Under the pieces are notes generated by a model. It saw only the letters and a list, made by a program, of their open reading frames with translations, searched no databases and had not been told where the DNA came from. The translations under genes were made by a program, and so were the position numbers. This document shows positions 11,059 to 21,754 of a stretch of DNA of 64,000 nucleotides, piece after piece. The stretch covers positions 268,250,057 through 268,314,056 of the forward strand of contig OY282559.1 in assembly GCA_958295665.1 (NCBI GenBank), written 5' to 3'. Every line of letters starts with the position of its first letter. Positions within the stretch are counted from its first letter, which is position 1. The stretch is from Tipula vernalis (Eukaryota; Arthropoda; Insecta; Diptera; Tipulidae).

Positions 11059-12150
11059 TTGGTAAATATTGGTAAGAAGTGTTTTTAAGTGGTATAAGGT
11101 GATCCCCATTGGTCTTGATTTCAGGAAAATTCAGACTCCATTTTTATAGTTTTAATGATTTTGTTGAAAATTGGTAAGTATGTTTACCAGTCCAGAGTGT
11201 CATCCATTGGAACTTGGGTTTTTTAAATTTTAACTATTTTGTTAAATGTTGGTAAAGAGGGTTTTCGAGTGCCACGAAGCGATTGTAATGGGTATACATT
11301 TTTGGAAAATTCGTTTAGGGGGTTCTCCAGTTGAGCCCGGGCTTCTTTTTTTTAATTTTTACATTTTTGGTAAACATTTGTGAGCGGGTGGATGCCAGAC
11401 AGAGATTGCAATGGGTCTTGGTTTAAAAAAATTAGCTTAGGGTCTTTCAGTGGTATCCGGGTTCCTTTTTTCATTTTAACAATTTTGGTAAACATTTGGT
11501 AATGAGAGATATTCGAGCGGCAGGAAGCGATCGCCATGGGTATTGATTGAAGTCAAATAGGGTTTTGAAAGGTCTGCAATGGGTGTTGATTTCGGGAAAT
11601 ATATGTTTAGAGGGTCCTCCGGATGGTCGAGGTCCATTTTTTAAGTTCAACGATTTTTGTAATAATTGGTGAGCAGGAAACATTTGCAGTGGACTTTGAT
11701 TTCGGGAAATGTCGTTTAGTGGGTCCTCTAATAGGCCTGGGGTTCGTTTTTTTGAATATTTTTTTATTGATCATAATTGGTGAAAGAGAGTTTTCGAGTG
11801 CCAAAACGCGATAACACCGGGTATTGATTCTTAAAAAAAACGTTAAGGAAGTTCTCGTCCGGTGAGCCCCTGTTTGCTTGGTTTTATCTTACTTTTTAAC
11901 TTACTACCGGTTTCTGAAACGGTTATTTGATTTTTATTAATGTTGGTTGGGGTGGTTTTATTTCAGTAAAATTCGTTTAAGAGGATCCTCCTATGGGAAT
12001 TCATATTTTTATTATTTTCTTTTGTTAATAGTAATTGGTTAGATGGAAATTTTCTAGTGAAAGGAAGCAATTGTAAAGGGTTTTGATTTCTTGGAAAAAT
12101 ATTTTAGTAGGCTTTCTGGAGAGGTTCGGGTTTCATTTTTATTTTATTTT
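11059..12150. repeat. Diverged tandem array, period about 130 bp
   Basis: About eight copies of a unit that can be followed by four landmarks in fixed order: TTGGTAA, TTCGAGTGCCA followed by GAAGCGATTGCAATGGGT, TTGATTTCGGGAAA with GTTTAGGGGGTCCTCC, and a T-rich stretch ending TTTAAC.ATTTTG. Copies differ substantially and some are shortened. The unit is richer in G than its surroundings. Short open frames here differ from copy to copy and are not genes. It resembles a satellite or the internal minisatellite of a large transposon. Confidence 0.8.
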
Positions 12151-12623
12151 CTAACAAAGGAAATCTAATTGTTGTTATTGCTATTGATATTGCATTGTGT
12201 TTTGTTTTTTTATTTGTTCAATTGTGATTTTTGAGAATTATATAGAGATCATAAATTAGTTCCAAATATGGATCGTATAGGTTCTGTAAAATGGCCAATT
12301 CCAATGGACCAAAGCCATTTCTCAACCGATTTCGATAGAACTCGGTATGTACCATGAAAATGGGATTGTAAAATGGGAATATGAATATTATTCTAGTTTC
12401 AATAGAATTAAACCATTTCCTTTCAATTGGGATGAATTGTATAGAATGGGATTTGTTTAGTATAGAATGGGATTCAAACATGAGTGTCGGAAATTTTTCT
12501 GGAAAATCGACAGTCTAAATGGAACTAACATATTGCTCAATTGAATGAGGTGGAACTCAGTGACATGAACGTGTAACAAACGCTAATGTAATTCGGAACG
12601 AGCGTAGCTCGGTGCTCCTGGGA
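12151..12623. other. Unassigned right end of the composite insertion
   Basis: Contains several spaced copies of ATAGAATGGGATT/AAAATGGGAAT (12340-12480) and a small hairpin near the end, GAGCGTAGCTC (12600-12610). No coding signal is credible. Confidence 0.4.
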
Positions 12624-12636
12624 CTATATACTAAAA

Positions 12637-13452
12637 ACGGTAAAGTCATTCTTAAAGAATCGCAAATATTTTGTCCAGATCGCCAACTGTGCATCAAATA
12701 CGGAAGAACTTTTCAGTGGTGTACCTCAAGGAGCAGTATTAAGCCCACTGTTATTTAATCTATTTATAAATGATATTCCTAAATCGAACAACTGTGAAAT
12801 AGCTTTATTTGCGGACGACATAGCCATTTTTACTGCCGATGAACTAGGGTCGAATATTACGTCAAAATTACAGTTGTACATAAACGACTTAACTGCTTAT
12901 TTCAATAAATGGAAACTACGTTTAAATACCGCAAAATGTGAAGCAATATACTTCACTCGGTGCCGGGCCTCGAGAAAATTGCCTGATAGACCAATCATAC
13001 TTATGGGCTCTTCTTTACAGTGGAGTCGATCAGTGAAGTATCTCGGAATTCATTTAGACCAAAGGCTAACATTTAAAAGCCATATCAATAGCGTAATTGA
13101 GAAAACAAGTAAGTTACTGAAATCTCTCTATCCGCTCATAAATAGAAATAGTAAAATGAATATTGATAGTAAAATACTTGTCTATAAAGCGATGGTCCTA
13201 CCTATTATATTGTATGGGGCTCCCTTATGGGCAGAGCTACCGAAAACTCACATTCAAAAGTTACAAATCGTTCAGAATAAATTCCTAAAAATTATTAGGA
13301 ACTTACCTAGAAGATACCACACTGATCGGCTGCATTCGGAAGTAAAGATAAAATTAATTGAAATACTCATTAACGAATCTAAAATAAAATATATATCTAA
13401 ATTACATTTTATAGATAATCAATTAATACAAACGTTAGGATTTTCAATCTAA
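12637..13452 (+). pseudogene. LINE ORF2, 3' part: reverse transcriptase core and thumb
   Basis: Continuation of the frame broken at 4430. It resumes with SFLKNRKYFVQI, then SGVPQGAVLSPLLFNLF and the intact catalytic box FADD (12808-12819), followed by KYLGIHLDQRLTFKSH and a thumb with ILYGAPLWAELP. The frame is open to the stop at 13450-13452 and no RNase H follows. The intact active-site box shows that this part decayed little after the insertion. Confidence 0.9.
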
Positions 13453-13761
13453 ACATATTTTGATTATGCATAAATTGCCTATTATTTCAAAGCTAATATA
13501 CATGCCTCAGGTATGTACATATGGCATGTTGAAAGTGTAGTGATTTCTATAGTTTTAAGTTTAGTGTAAGATTAGGTTAAGATGGGCTGAATTAATCATT
13601 TAAGATAATTGTAACACAATTAATTGAAGTAAATCGCTAATATCATTAATTAACCATTTAATTGTAGTAAAGCTCTATTAAATAAGTAGCTCATCTCAAT
13701 ATATAAATCGCTTATAAGAAAACCAAATTTTGTTAAGTTATGCCAATAAATTATTATTATT

Positions 13762-13774
13762 ATTTTCACCTTAA
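13762..13774. repeat. Target-site duplication, right copy
   Basis: ATTTTCACCTTAA, identical to 1227-1239, directly after the TTA-repeat tail of the LINE. Confidence 0.92.
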
Positions 13775-15050
13775 AACAAAATTCTTTTAGATTTTTGAAC
13801 CAAAAAATTTGTTGAAATCGTGTTTAGAATTTACGCTTAATCACATAAAGGGCATTAAATATTTTTCTAAAATTGTTTTTGAAAATGTGTTTCCCAAATG
13901 CAAAATAAAGAAGACAATTTCTACTTAAAATTTCACTCAAATGCATTATATCTAATTTAGAATTCTCTTAATCAATTTCTTCTCTGTCAAATGCAGTGGA
14001 TCAATTTAGATTAGATTTATGTATGTTCAAAATTCCATTTATCATTTTGTTCAACCTCGAGAATTGCTTGGAACTAAATATCTGACCAAAACTCTTAATT
14101 TTTTTCGAATACGTTTTGATTTTAAACTAAGTTACTATAGTGAATACCATTCACATAAAATTACAATAATCAATTAGTAGAATACCTAAATATTTGTTAA
14201 AACTATAAATTTCACTCAAGTTTTCATTCCAATTAAATTCAATGAGCGTGATCAAAATTACAATTAACAAACATTTAAGTATAGTTTGGCAGTTTAACTC
14301 AATTTCGGATTCAAATGTCCCTCACAGTCGATTCAAATCCAGATGGAATTTATAATCAAATTTTATTCTGGATGCACCCAAGGTTTTTTTATTCGAATCC
14401 ATAAAAACTATTTTCTTTTCCAGTCTAATTTTTTGATCCAATTCAAATTGGTTTCAAAATAAGTATTTTGGTTTTCCAATGATATATCTATTCTTTGCTC
14501 AACCTAATTTGCTCTCATTTTTTTGTTTTTTAATTGAAAATCCACTCAGCAAGGCTATTGTGTAATGTAAACTTACAATATATTTCTCTCAAAATTTTGT
14601 CAAATCAAAATTCGAGTTGTAACTCAATTCCTTTATATAATTTTACTAAAGATTTTATTTGGTTTGGAATGCCAATACCATTTTTTTTAAATTAAAATTC
14701 CTAATTTAAATTTCTCTCAAAATTTCCGATACAAATTTCTAAACTAAATTCTAAGGAAATTTTGTTGGTTGTTTGAGACTAAATTTCGTATTGCAACTCA
14801 ATTCTTACCTAATTACAATTAAAATTATGTTTGAACCTAATTTAGAACACCAAATTTACACTCAAATTTTTGCTCAAAACCAAGTAGTTAATATCCTAAC
14901 AAATTTTTAATCTAAATTTACAAATCAATTTTTAAACCAAGTAACACTACAACAATTTGTACTATTTAAATTTCATGCAAAATTTAGCTAGTTTAATCCA
15001 GAAACATTTTTTTAATTTCTATTTTAAATTTAACTCAAAATATTGAAAGG
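13775..15050. repeat. Degenerate A/T-rich repeat-like DNA, right flank of the LINE
   Basis: Continues the block at 641-1226: loose repeats of ACTCAAATTT, AAATTTCTA and similar words without a strict period. No gene is visible. Confidence 0.55.
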
Positions 15051-15850
15051 TGTCGTGGTTCGTTTAGTCATGCTCTGGTGAGACATGAATTAATTAACAT
15101 TCAACAAAAAATTAATAAAGTAAAAATTGGCGTACACAGATATAGAGCTGTGTGAATATTGTGAAGAGGAAAAACTGTAGGAGAATTCATCTGTATTGGT
15201 ACGATTCGCTAGTACTTAACGCACAGCACATTCTGTATATATATAGAATGTAGATTGTGGTATAATCGGTTCAGTCGCCGCGGCCTGATGAGAAGATTTC
15301 GTATTTTCGATTTTTTCGTAGTCATAAGCTCATCAGTTCGAAACTGGATTGAATTCTCTTACATTTGTCGGAACGTATTAAAATCGCATAATTGGGGTAG
15401 AATTTCATTTGCTACGATAGTTTAAGGAATTTTAACGTTCTTGTGATTAATATAAATTTCGATGAATTGTTTTACATTCATTTCCATATTTTGCCTTAAC
15501 TTAATCAGATAAATGTCACAACGTGGATTGTTTCATTTCACAAAATCTGCTTTTCTAGAAGAACTCCGTCCGGATCGTCAAATAATGTGCAGTAAACTAT
15601 TGAGATATGTATTTTAATTTGACGTTTATTTCAGATAGACCAAAGTGAAACATGTTTAACTTCTAAAAAACATATTTGTTGGCCTAAATTTTAAATATGG
15701 CTTATAAAATATTTTGCTTTATCAAATTTTAAGCAATGAAAGTCGAATTACGTTATTGTTCAATAAATCATAAAATGTGTTCAATAAATCATAAAATAGT
15801 TTATAAATCGTAAAAACCAATTTATTGAATTGTGAAGTGAAATACATACA
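15051..15850 (+). other. Probable 5' LTR/leader region of the BEL/Pao element
   Basis: Non-coding DNA directly upstream of a BEL/Pao gag frame, where its 5' LTR and leader should be. The compositional change at about 15053 (after the A/T block) could be the LTR start. I find no second copy of any part of it after the integrase, so LTR limits and the primer-binding site cannot be set. Confidence 0.4.
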
Positions 15851-16787
15851 ATGCCGTTAGAAGAAAAGCTTAAGCGAAAACTAGCCAGTCTGAAGAAGCC
15901 GCGTGACACGCTAAATGAACAAATGAACAGAATGCGAACAGTTGTAGAAGCAATGAAACCGGGAGTTGATACCGCGGAAGTGCAAATACGGCAAAATCGA
16001 GCAAATGAATTACTCAAGAATTTTAGTGATACCGAGAGAGAAATATTTTTAATTAACGCAGATGAGCCTTCCGAGATTATACTTTTCGAGGATATTTATT
16101 ATGGGGCCATTACTAAACTGAGCAAGTTGAACAGATCGTTATCCATAGAGGGTGCCTCTCAAGATACAGCTTTGTTCAACACCACAACCAAATAATGAAG
16201 GGCGTGCACAAGTTAAACTACCAAAAAACAATATAGCTTCATTTAGTGGGGATTTTATGGAGTGGCAGTCGTTTCATGATTTGTATACGTCCACTATTCA
16301 TGAAAACACTGCGCTAACCCCATCGCAGAAATGTCTATACCTTAAAGGTTTATTGAAAGGGGAAGCAGCGTCCCTAATAAAACATTTTGCAATTACTGAA
16401 ACCAATTATATCGAAGCATTCAAGAAGTTACGTGACAGATACGACAGGAAAAAACACACAATCAACGCATTTATAAGAACTTTTCTAGAACAACCAAATA
16501 TCGGGTCTAATCTTGCTGCCGATATTAGGGGATTACTAAATAAGTCAGACGAAGTAATCAGAGGTATCCGGGCGCTTGGTTCTAAAGCTGAATCACGTGA
16601 CCTTTGGCTCATCTTCATCCTGCTCAATAAAGTCGATGATGAGACAAGAAAATTATGGTCGCAACAAACAACTAACCAAGATTTCAACACATTTGAAGAA
16701 TTCTTAAACAACAGGTCAGATGCATTAGAGTCACTAGGGGATGGTGATCCAGATAGGAACTCATCAAGGGGGCATACAATTGGCTAA
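15851..16787 (+). pseudogene. BEL/Pao gag (DUF1759-type)
   Basis: Structural protein of the retrotransposon particle. The N-terminal frame (ATG at 15851, 115 codons) is a coiled-coil-rich head. The frame shifts at about 16150-16190, after which the hallmark block appears: FSGDFMEWQSFHDLYTSTIH, then LTPSQKCLYLKGLLKGEAA, and the RYDRKKHTINAFI segment. The frame ends soon after LWSQQTTNQ. The C-terminal zinc knuckles and protease that should follow are absent. A short direct repeat (ATCCAGATAGGAACT at about 16746 and 16788) sits at the junction and may mark the deletion. Confidence 0.87.
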
Positions 16788-16788
16788 T

Positions 16789-18794
16789 CCAGATAGGAAC
16801 TTATCAAGGTCTATAGATATTTTATTGGGAGCTGACAGTGTATTTGACATATTAAGCGCAGAAAAAATTAGAAATGAGCAAGGGAAAATTATAGCACAAA
16901 ATTCCTTATTGGGTTGGATAGTGGTCGGAAAACCAAGTAAAAATCAAGTCAACTCAACGGCACTACCAACTACCGTATTAGATCACTCGCAGCTAGTTAA
17001 TCTAGATAAGTGTTTGAGAGCATTCTGGGAGTTAGAGGAAGGTATTGATTTGAAATCCAAACTGACGCCACAAGAAGCAGGTTGTGAAACACACTTCGTC
17101 GCAAATACACTCGAGCTTCAAATGGAAGATTCATTGTAAGACTACCGTTTAAGGAGCAGCGCCCCATCTTTGGAAATTCGTTAAATATGGCAATAAAGAG
17201 ATTAACGACACTAGAAAAAAGGTTCGCGAGAGATGAGGAGTTTACCCAAATGTATAGAGAGTTCATAACGGAGTACATTACTCTTGGACACATGACAGAA
17301 ATCAGCAAGGAAAGAGCAATTAGAGACAACAGCGTGTTGGGAATATTCAAGGCACAAAGTACTACAACAAAGCTGCGTGTAGTATTCGATGCTTCCGCAA
17401 AAACAAACAATGATATATCACTCAATGATGCCCTCTTAGTAGGTCCAACCGTACAATCTAGCATATATGATATATTTTTACGATACAGAGAGCACACATG
17501 TGTAATGAGTGCAGATATAGAAAAAATGTATCGGCAGATTCTAGTAGATGAACGAGATCAGAAATACCAGTGTTTCATATGGCGAGACCATCCTAATAAT
17601 TCTATTCAATATTTTCAGTTAAAAACAATCACATACGGAACATCAGCTGCGCCATTTCTGGCTACGAGGGTTATTGAAGAATTGTTAAAACTAAATAAAC
17701 ACAGGTTTGCCGAAGCATCGATTGCCCTTCATCGTGATATGTACGTGGACGATTTGATGACGGGAACGAACACTTTAAGCGACGCAATACGTTTAAAGGA
17801 TAATCTAATCACGATTTTAAATGAAACAGGTATGCAGCTACGTAAATGGAGTTCGAATTCAGACCAGCTACTTGACACCATTAATGAAGATCAAAGGGCC
17901 TTGAATTTTAAACATATCAAGGACAATCACGATGGAACATGCCTTAAACTATTAGGGCTTAATTGGAATCCTGTGCACTATCATTTTGGATTCGTGGTAG
18001 AACTACACAAATCAGCTTCAATCACAAAACGAGTCATCCTTTCGGAGAGCAGCAAAATTTTTGATCCTCTCGGATGGTTGGCCCCAAGCACAATACGATT
18101 TAAAATCCTGTTGCAATCATTATGGCTGGTCAAACTAAACTGGGACGAGCCATTACCTAGCGATGCCGAAGAAAGGTGGAATTGTATTCGGGACGATATG
18201 AACGAGGCTGCAAAGATAGTTATTCCTAGGCGGTTGCTTGAAAATAAAGATGTGAGTATCATTAGTCTCCATGGGTTTTGTGATGCTAGCGAACTAGCTT
18301 ATGCTGCAGCGGCTTATTTGCGAGTTTTGTACAAGGACGGAAGTTGCACATCAAGATTGATAGCCGCAAAAACAAAAGTATCACCGATCAAACAAGTATC
18401 AATTCCGCGACTAGAATTATGTGCCTGTGTGCTACTGGTAAAGCTGGTAGATTCGATAAAATTATCCACCACTCTGGTAATCGATTCAATTACAGCTTGG
18501 ACCGACTCCAAGATAGTCTTGAACTGGCTCTCATCGCATCCAAGAAAATGGATAACTTTTGTAGGGAACAGAACTTCCCAAATTATCCAATCGATCAGTC
18601 GTAACAATTGGCGCCACGTTCCTACAAGATCAAATTCAGCTGACTGCGCCTCTCGAGGGATGTCCGCTAAAGAATTAAGACAGCACAAACTCTGGTGGTT
18701 CGGGCCAGATTGGCTGATTGAAAACGAATCCAGTTGGCCATTACAAAAAATTAACTATGGCACAAAAGATGAAGAGAGGCCACCAACTATTTAA
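16789..18794 (+). pseudogene. BEL/Pao pol: pre-RT linker, reverse transcriptase, RNase H
   Basis: The linker (16789-17115) carries IDILLGADSVFDIL and LGWIVVGKP, the conserved end of the BEL protease region. A frameshift near 17115 is followed by a frame that stays open to 18792. Counting from 17187, reverse transcriptase shows STTTKLRVVFDASAKT, SADIEKMYRQI (first catalytic Asp, about residue 110) and MYVDDLMTG (about residue 186). Pao-type RNase H follows with LHGFCDASELAYAAAAYLR and ITAWTDSKIVLNWL. All reverse transcriptase and RNase H catalytic Asp residues I can see are present, so this is the best-preserved part of the element. Confidence 0.92.
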
Positions 18795-20035
18795 GCATTC
18801 TCTATACAAACATGTTCCGGAGATTTCGTAGAAGCTTTAATAGAGGCATACTCCAGTTACCATCGAATCATAACTGTAGTTGGTTGGAATCGCAGATTTA
18901 AAAACAATTGTAGGCGATCTAGAAAAGGTTCCGGACCTTTAACAAGAGAAGAGCTAAGTTGTAGTGAAAGATTTATCATTAAATACATTCAATTCAAGTT
19001 TTTTACAGATGAAATTCAGTCACTAAAGCAAAAGAAAGAAGTCGGACGTAAGAGCAAACTTCTCACGTTAGCTCCATTCATTGATGACGATGGTTTATTG
19101 AGAGTTGGAGGGCGAATTGAAAATTCAATAGCATCATTCGAAACAAAACATTTGTATAATTTTACCCAACAACGCTAACTTGGTAAAGCTACTAATCAGA
19201 GAGGTTAACATTAAGCAAGGGCATGCTGGGCTGTCACTTTTAAATAAATGAAACAACGATTTTGGATAATTCGGGCAAAAACAGCGGTGAGAGAAATAAT
19301 TCGAAAATGCGTTATATGCTCCAGATATGAACACCGTGTTCAAAATCAAATAATGGCTGAGTTACCCGATTATAGAACACAATATGTGAGTCCTTTTATG
19401 AAAGTCGGGGTCGATTATGCAGGGCCTATTTTCATCTATCATAAACGAGGCAGAGGGGAAAGACCACAGAAAGCATACATTGCATTATTCATCTGCACCA
19501 GCGTAAAGGCAGTGCATATCGAATTAGTGAACGATCTCACGACATGAACTACAAGAAGTTTTCCAACTATTAAATAATGCTTCTGGAAATATAGCTAATT
19601 TCCTAGCAAAAGACAGAATCAATTGGCATTTCAATCTGCCCAATGCACCACATTTTGGCGGATTATGGGAGGCGGCAGTGAAGTCTCTAAAATTTCATTT
19701 AAGACGAATCATCGGAAAACAAATACTTACCTACTACGAATTTTACACTGTGCTGACCCAGATTGAGTCAATGCTAAATTCAAGGCCACTGAGCAAGGCT
19801 AGTAATGAGGAGCTAAATGTTTTGACTCCTGCACATTTTCTTGACTCCTGCACATTGACTCCTTCACTTGGGCTCCGATGGAGATTTATTAATATCTCAT
19901 CACACTCCAGAGGAGAGCAAAGTGGTATAGTTCGAACACCGAAGTTAAGATCAACGACGTTGTACTTTTAACTGATGAAAGAACATAACCATCGAAATGG
20001 CTGTTAGGCCGAATTCAAAAAATATTTCCAGGCGC
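18795..20035 (+). pseudogene. BEL/Pao integrase, broken and internally deleted
   Basis: Inserts the cDNA in a working element. Pieces in order: LLRVGGRIENS (about 19095), the HHCC region with KQGHAG and KCVICSRYE, the core start VGVDYAGPIFIYH (first catalytic Asp), AHFGG-type block PHFGGLWEAAVKSLKFHLRR with the catalytic Glu, and a C-terminal PSKWLLGRIQKIFPGAD. The block that should contain the second catalytic Asp is deleted at about 19545-19550. At least three frame changes and a stop are present. Dead. Confidence 0.88.
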
Positions 20036-21658
20036 TGACAAAATACCAAAATAAATTGGAAGCAACGCAAGGTCATTTTACCGCAACATCGTGTAATCAT
20101 TGGGACGACCTTGCTCCAACACCTTTATTTGTTTTAAAAAGGATGACTATCCAACAAACTTTTGGTTTGGATTTCACAAAAACAAATATTTTTTTACCTA
20201 TGAATCCTAAGTCTAATTATGTATTACATTTTCCACACTTTCGTTTTATTTAAATATTGTATGGTGTGAATTTGAGCCAAATCGGTCCATAAATAAGAAT
20301 TTTCGAAAAAAGCGACCCCAGCGCCACCTAGAGGGGTCTAACACAAACAAAAACAATCCGGAGCACCATACGAACATATGGTGTGAATATACGTTGGATA
20401 GCTTCATTTTAATCTTTTTGGTGTTAGGTCTGCCATTTTGAATTGTGACGCTCGTAGCCTTAAATTTATTAAAATTCATTTGTGTCATTGAAAAACTAGG
20501 ATGACCATTTGGTATAACAAAGATTCTGATTCTAATTTGTTGATCCGGTCTTCAGTTTTACGTAAGGTCGTAGATCTAACTCCAAGATTACTAAAATGCG
20601 AAGGTATGACTTAAACACTGAGATGAAGATATTATGATTTTGTGAACAATTAATCAACCCAAAATAGTATTATTGCACATCATTATTTACATCCACTTCA
20701 TATATTGTTCGTGGCAACGAAGCTTGGTGTAAAAGCACCGCCACTAAATGAATTTAATTTGGCTGGCAATAAAACCACAACAATTAATATTAGCACCAAA
20801 CAAAAATTCCTTGGAATAAAAATATTTTTTGGAACAAAATATAATTAATTGTCAACATTTATAATTTGTTGGACTACTATAACTGTTGAAAGAGAACACA
20901 AACAATTATTATTGGGCATCGACATAAAAAATGTGAGAGACAACCAGTACAAATCAAAATAATAAATTGGCAACAAACTTAATATTTACTAATTGTTCTG
21001 AAAAAAAGTAAAATTTAAATAAAAAAATTAAAATTCATTTTCAAATATTCTGACGATCCGTGTAAATTATTAAATTTGATGGTTTGTTTAGAATTTTTTT
21101 TTCTTTTGTTGCCATTTTATTATTTTAGATGCTCCTGGTTGCTGACTTATATTGTCCCATTTAATCCGTACTCGGGCAAATGTTGTGAAATTTGACAATC
21201 TAGAATTTAGTGCAATAAAAGGCAATGCCACGAGGAACAGTAATGTTCAAAATATAGTCTCTATTACAAAGGCTTTAACTGAGCCTTCCTACCTAGCTCA
21301 GGTACCTCTGAATAACAGCATGGAATCGATGGCCTCAAATAAACTTGCTTTTAGATCGTTCCTTTCAAGGAGAAAATTTCAAAATTTTCAGAAATTACTA
21401 AACAAATAAATAATTTTCTAAATTTAAAAAATATTAAAAATTTTAAAATTTTCAAATAATGTAAGAAGTTAAGGAACTAAAAATTTTAAGTACACGTTTT
21501 AACAATTTATAAGTTTTCAATCAAAGTGTTTCTGGTATTCTCAGATTTGGCGTAACGTCAAAACAAATTTTAAATAATTTGAAAAGTTAAATATTCAACT
21601 GAACCAGATGACTTTCCTCGACTTACTTGGCAAAAACACACCACATATGTGATTAAAA

Positions 21659-21659
<1 letters not shown>
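20036..21659. other. AT-rich DNA without a recognised gene
   Basis: Holds two copies of ATGGTGTGAAT (about 20263 and 20379) around a short GC-richer stretch with a CACCATACGAACATATGGTG palindrome, possibly the end of a small transposon. A plus-strand frame at 21152-21409 (86 codons, after a TTATTATTTTAG acceptor-like site) does not match any family I know. Confidence 0.4.

Positions 21660-21752
<93 letters not shown>
21660..21752. repeat. (TA)n microsatellite
   Basis: About 46 uninterrupted TA dinucleotides. Open frames translating as alternating Tyr-Ile come from this tract and are not genes. Confidence 0.98.

Positions 21753-21754
<2 letters not shown>

Larger units (their letters stand above)
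4431..12623. mobile_element. 8.2-kb composite insertion inside LINE ORF2
   Basis: The LINE reading frame stops at 4430 and resumes at about 12637 at the matching point of the reverse transcriptase. The flanks CTATATTATTAAA (4418-4430) and CTATATACTAAAA (12624-12636) are imperfect copies (10 of 13 identical), as expected of an old target duplication. I find no clear terminal inverted repeat, LTR or transposase. Contents in order: a hairpin, a tRNA-like SINE fragment, an SF3B1-like fragment, a duplicated unit split by a second LINE, a tandem array and unassigned DNA. It may be one large element that captured host sequence, or several nested events. Confidence 0.6.
1240..13761 (+). mobile_element. 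Jockey-superfamily LINE, apparently full length, split by an 8.2-kb insertion
   Basis: Non-LTR retrotransposon with a 5' UTR (1240-1472), ORF1 (nucleic-acid-binding Gag-like protein), ORF2 (endonuclease plus reverse transcriptase) and a 3' UTR with AATAAA (13745-13750) and a short TTA repeat. LINE sequence occupies 1240-4430 and 12624-13761, about 4.3 kb. The middle is foreign DNA. No RNase H domain follows the reverse transcriptase, which fits Jockey rather than the I clade, although the TTA tail recalls I-like elements. Clade assignment is by motif reading only. ORF2 has a frameshift, a stop and the insertion, so this copy is dead. Confidence 0.88.
15851..20035 (+). mobile_element. BEL/Pao LTR retrotransposon, decayed internal region
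   Basis: Gag, reverse transcriptase, RNase H and integrase appear in the usual BEL/Pao order on the plus strand. The zinc-knuckle/protease portion between gag and the pre-RT linker is missing, as is the middle of the integrase, and there are several frameshifts. The body ends near 20035 in the integrase C-terminal block. No 3' LTR is recognised. Confidence 0.88.

Noticed and set aside
11352..11814. Short overlapping frames on both strands
   Set aside because: They fall in the tandem array and change from unit to unit.
4431..12623. Helitron explanation for the composite insertion
   Set aside because: No 5' TC with 3' CTRR end and hairpin, and the site is not a simple A/T junction. The edges instead show an imperfect direct repeat.
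15270..15350. tRNA-like sequence with GTTCGAAAC upstream of BEL gag
   Set aside because: There is no A box at the right distance and no cloverleaf pairing.
20056..20253. Short frame after the BEL integrase as an envelope or accessory gene
   Set aside because: Too short, no signal peptide or motif, and not continuous with the element.
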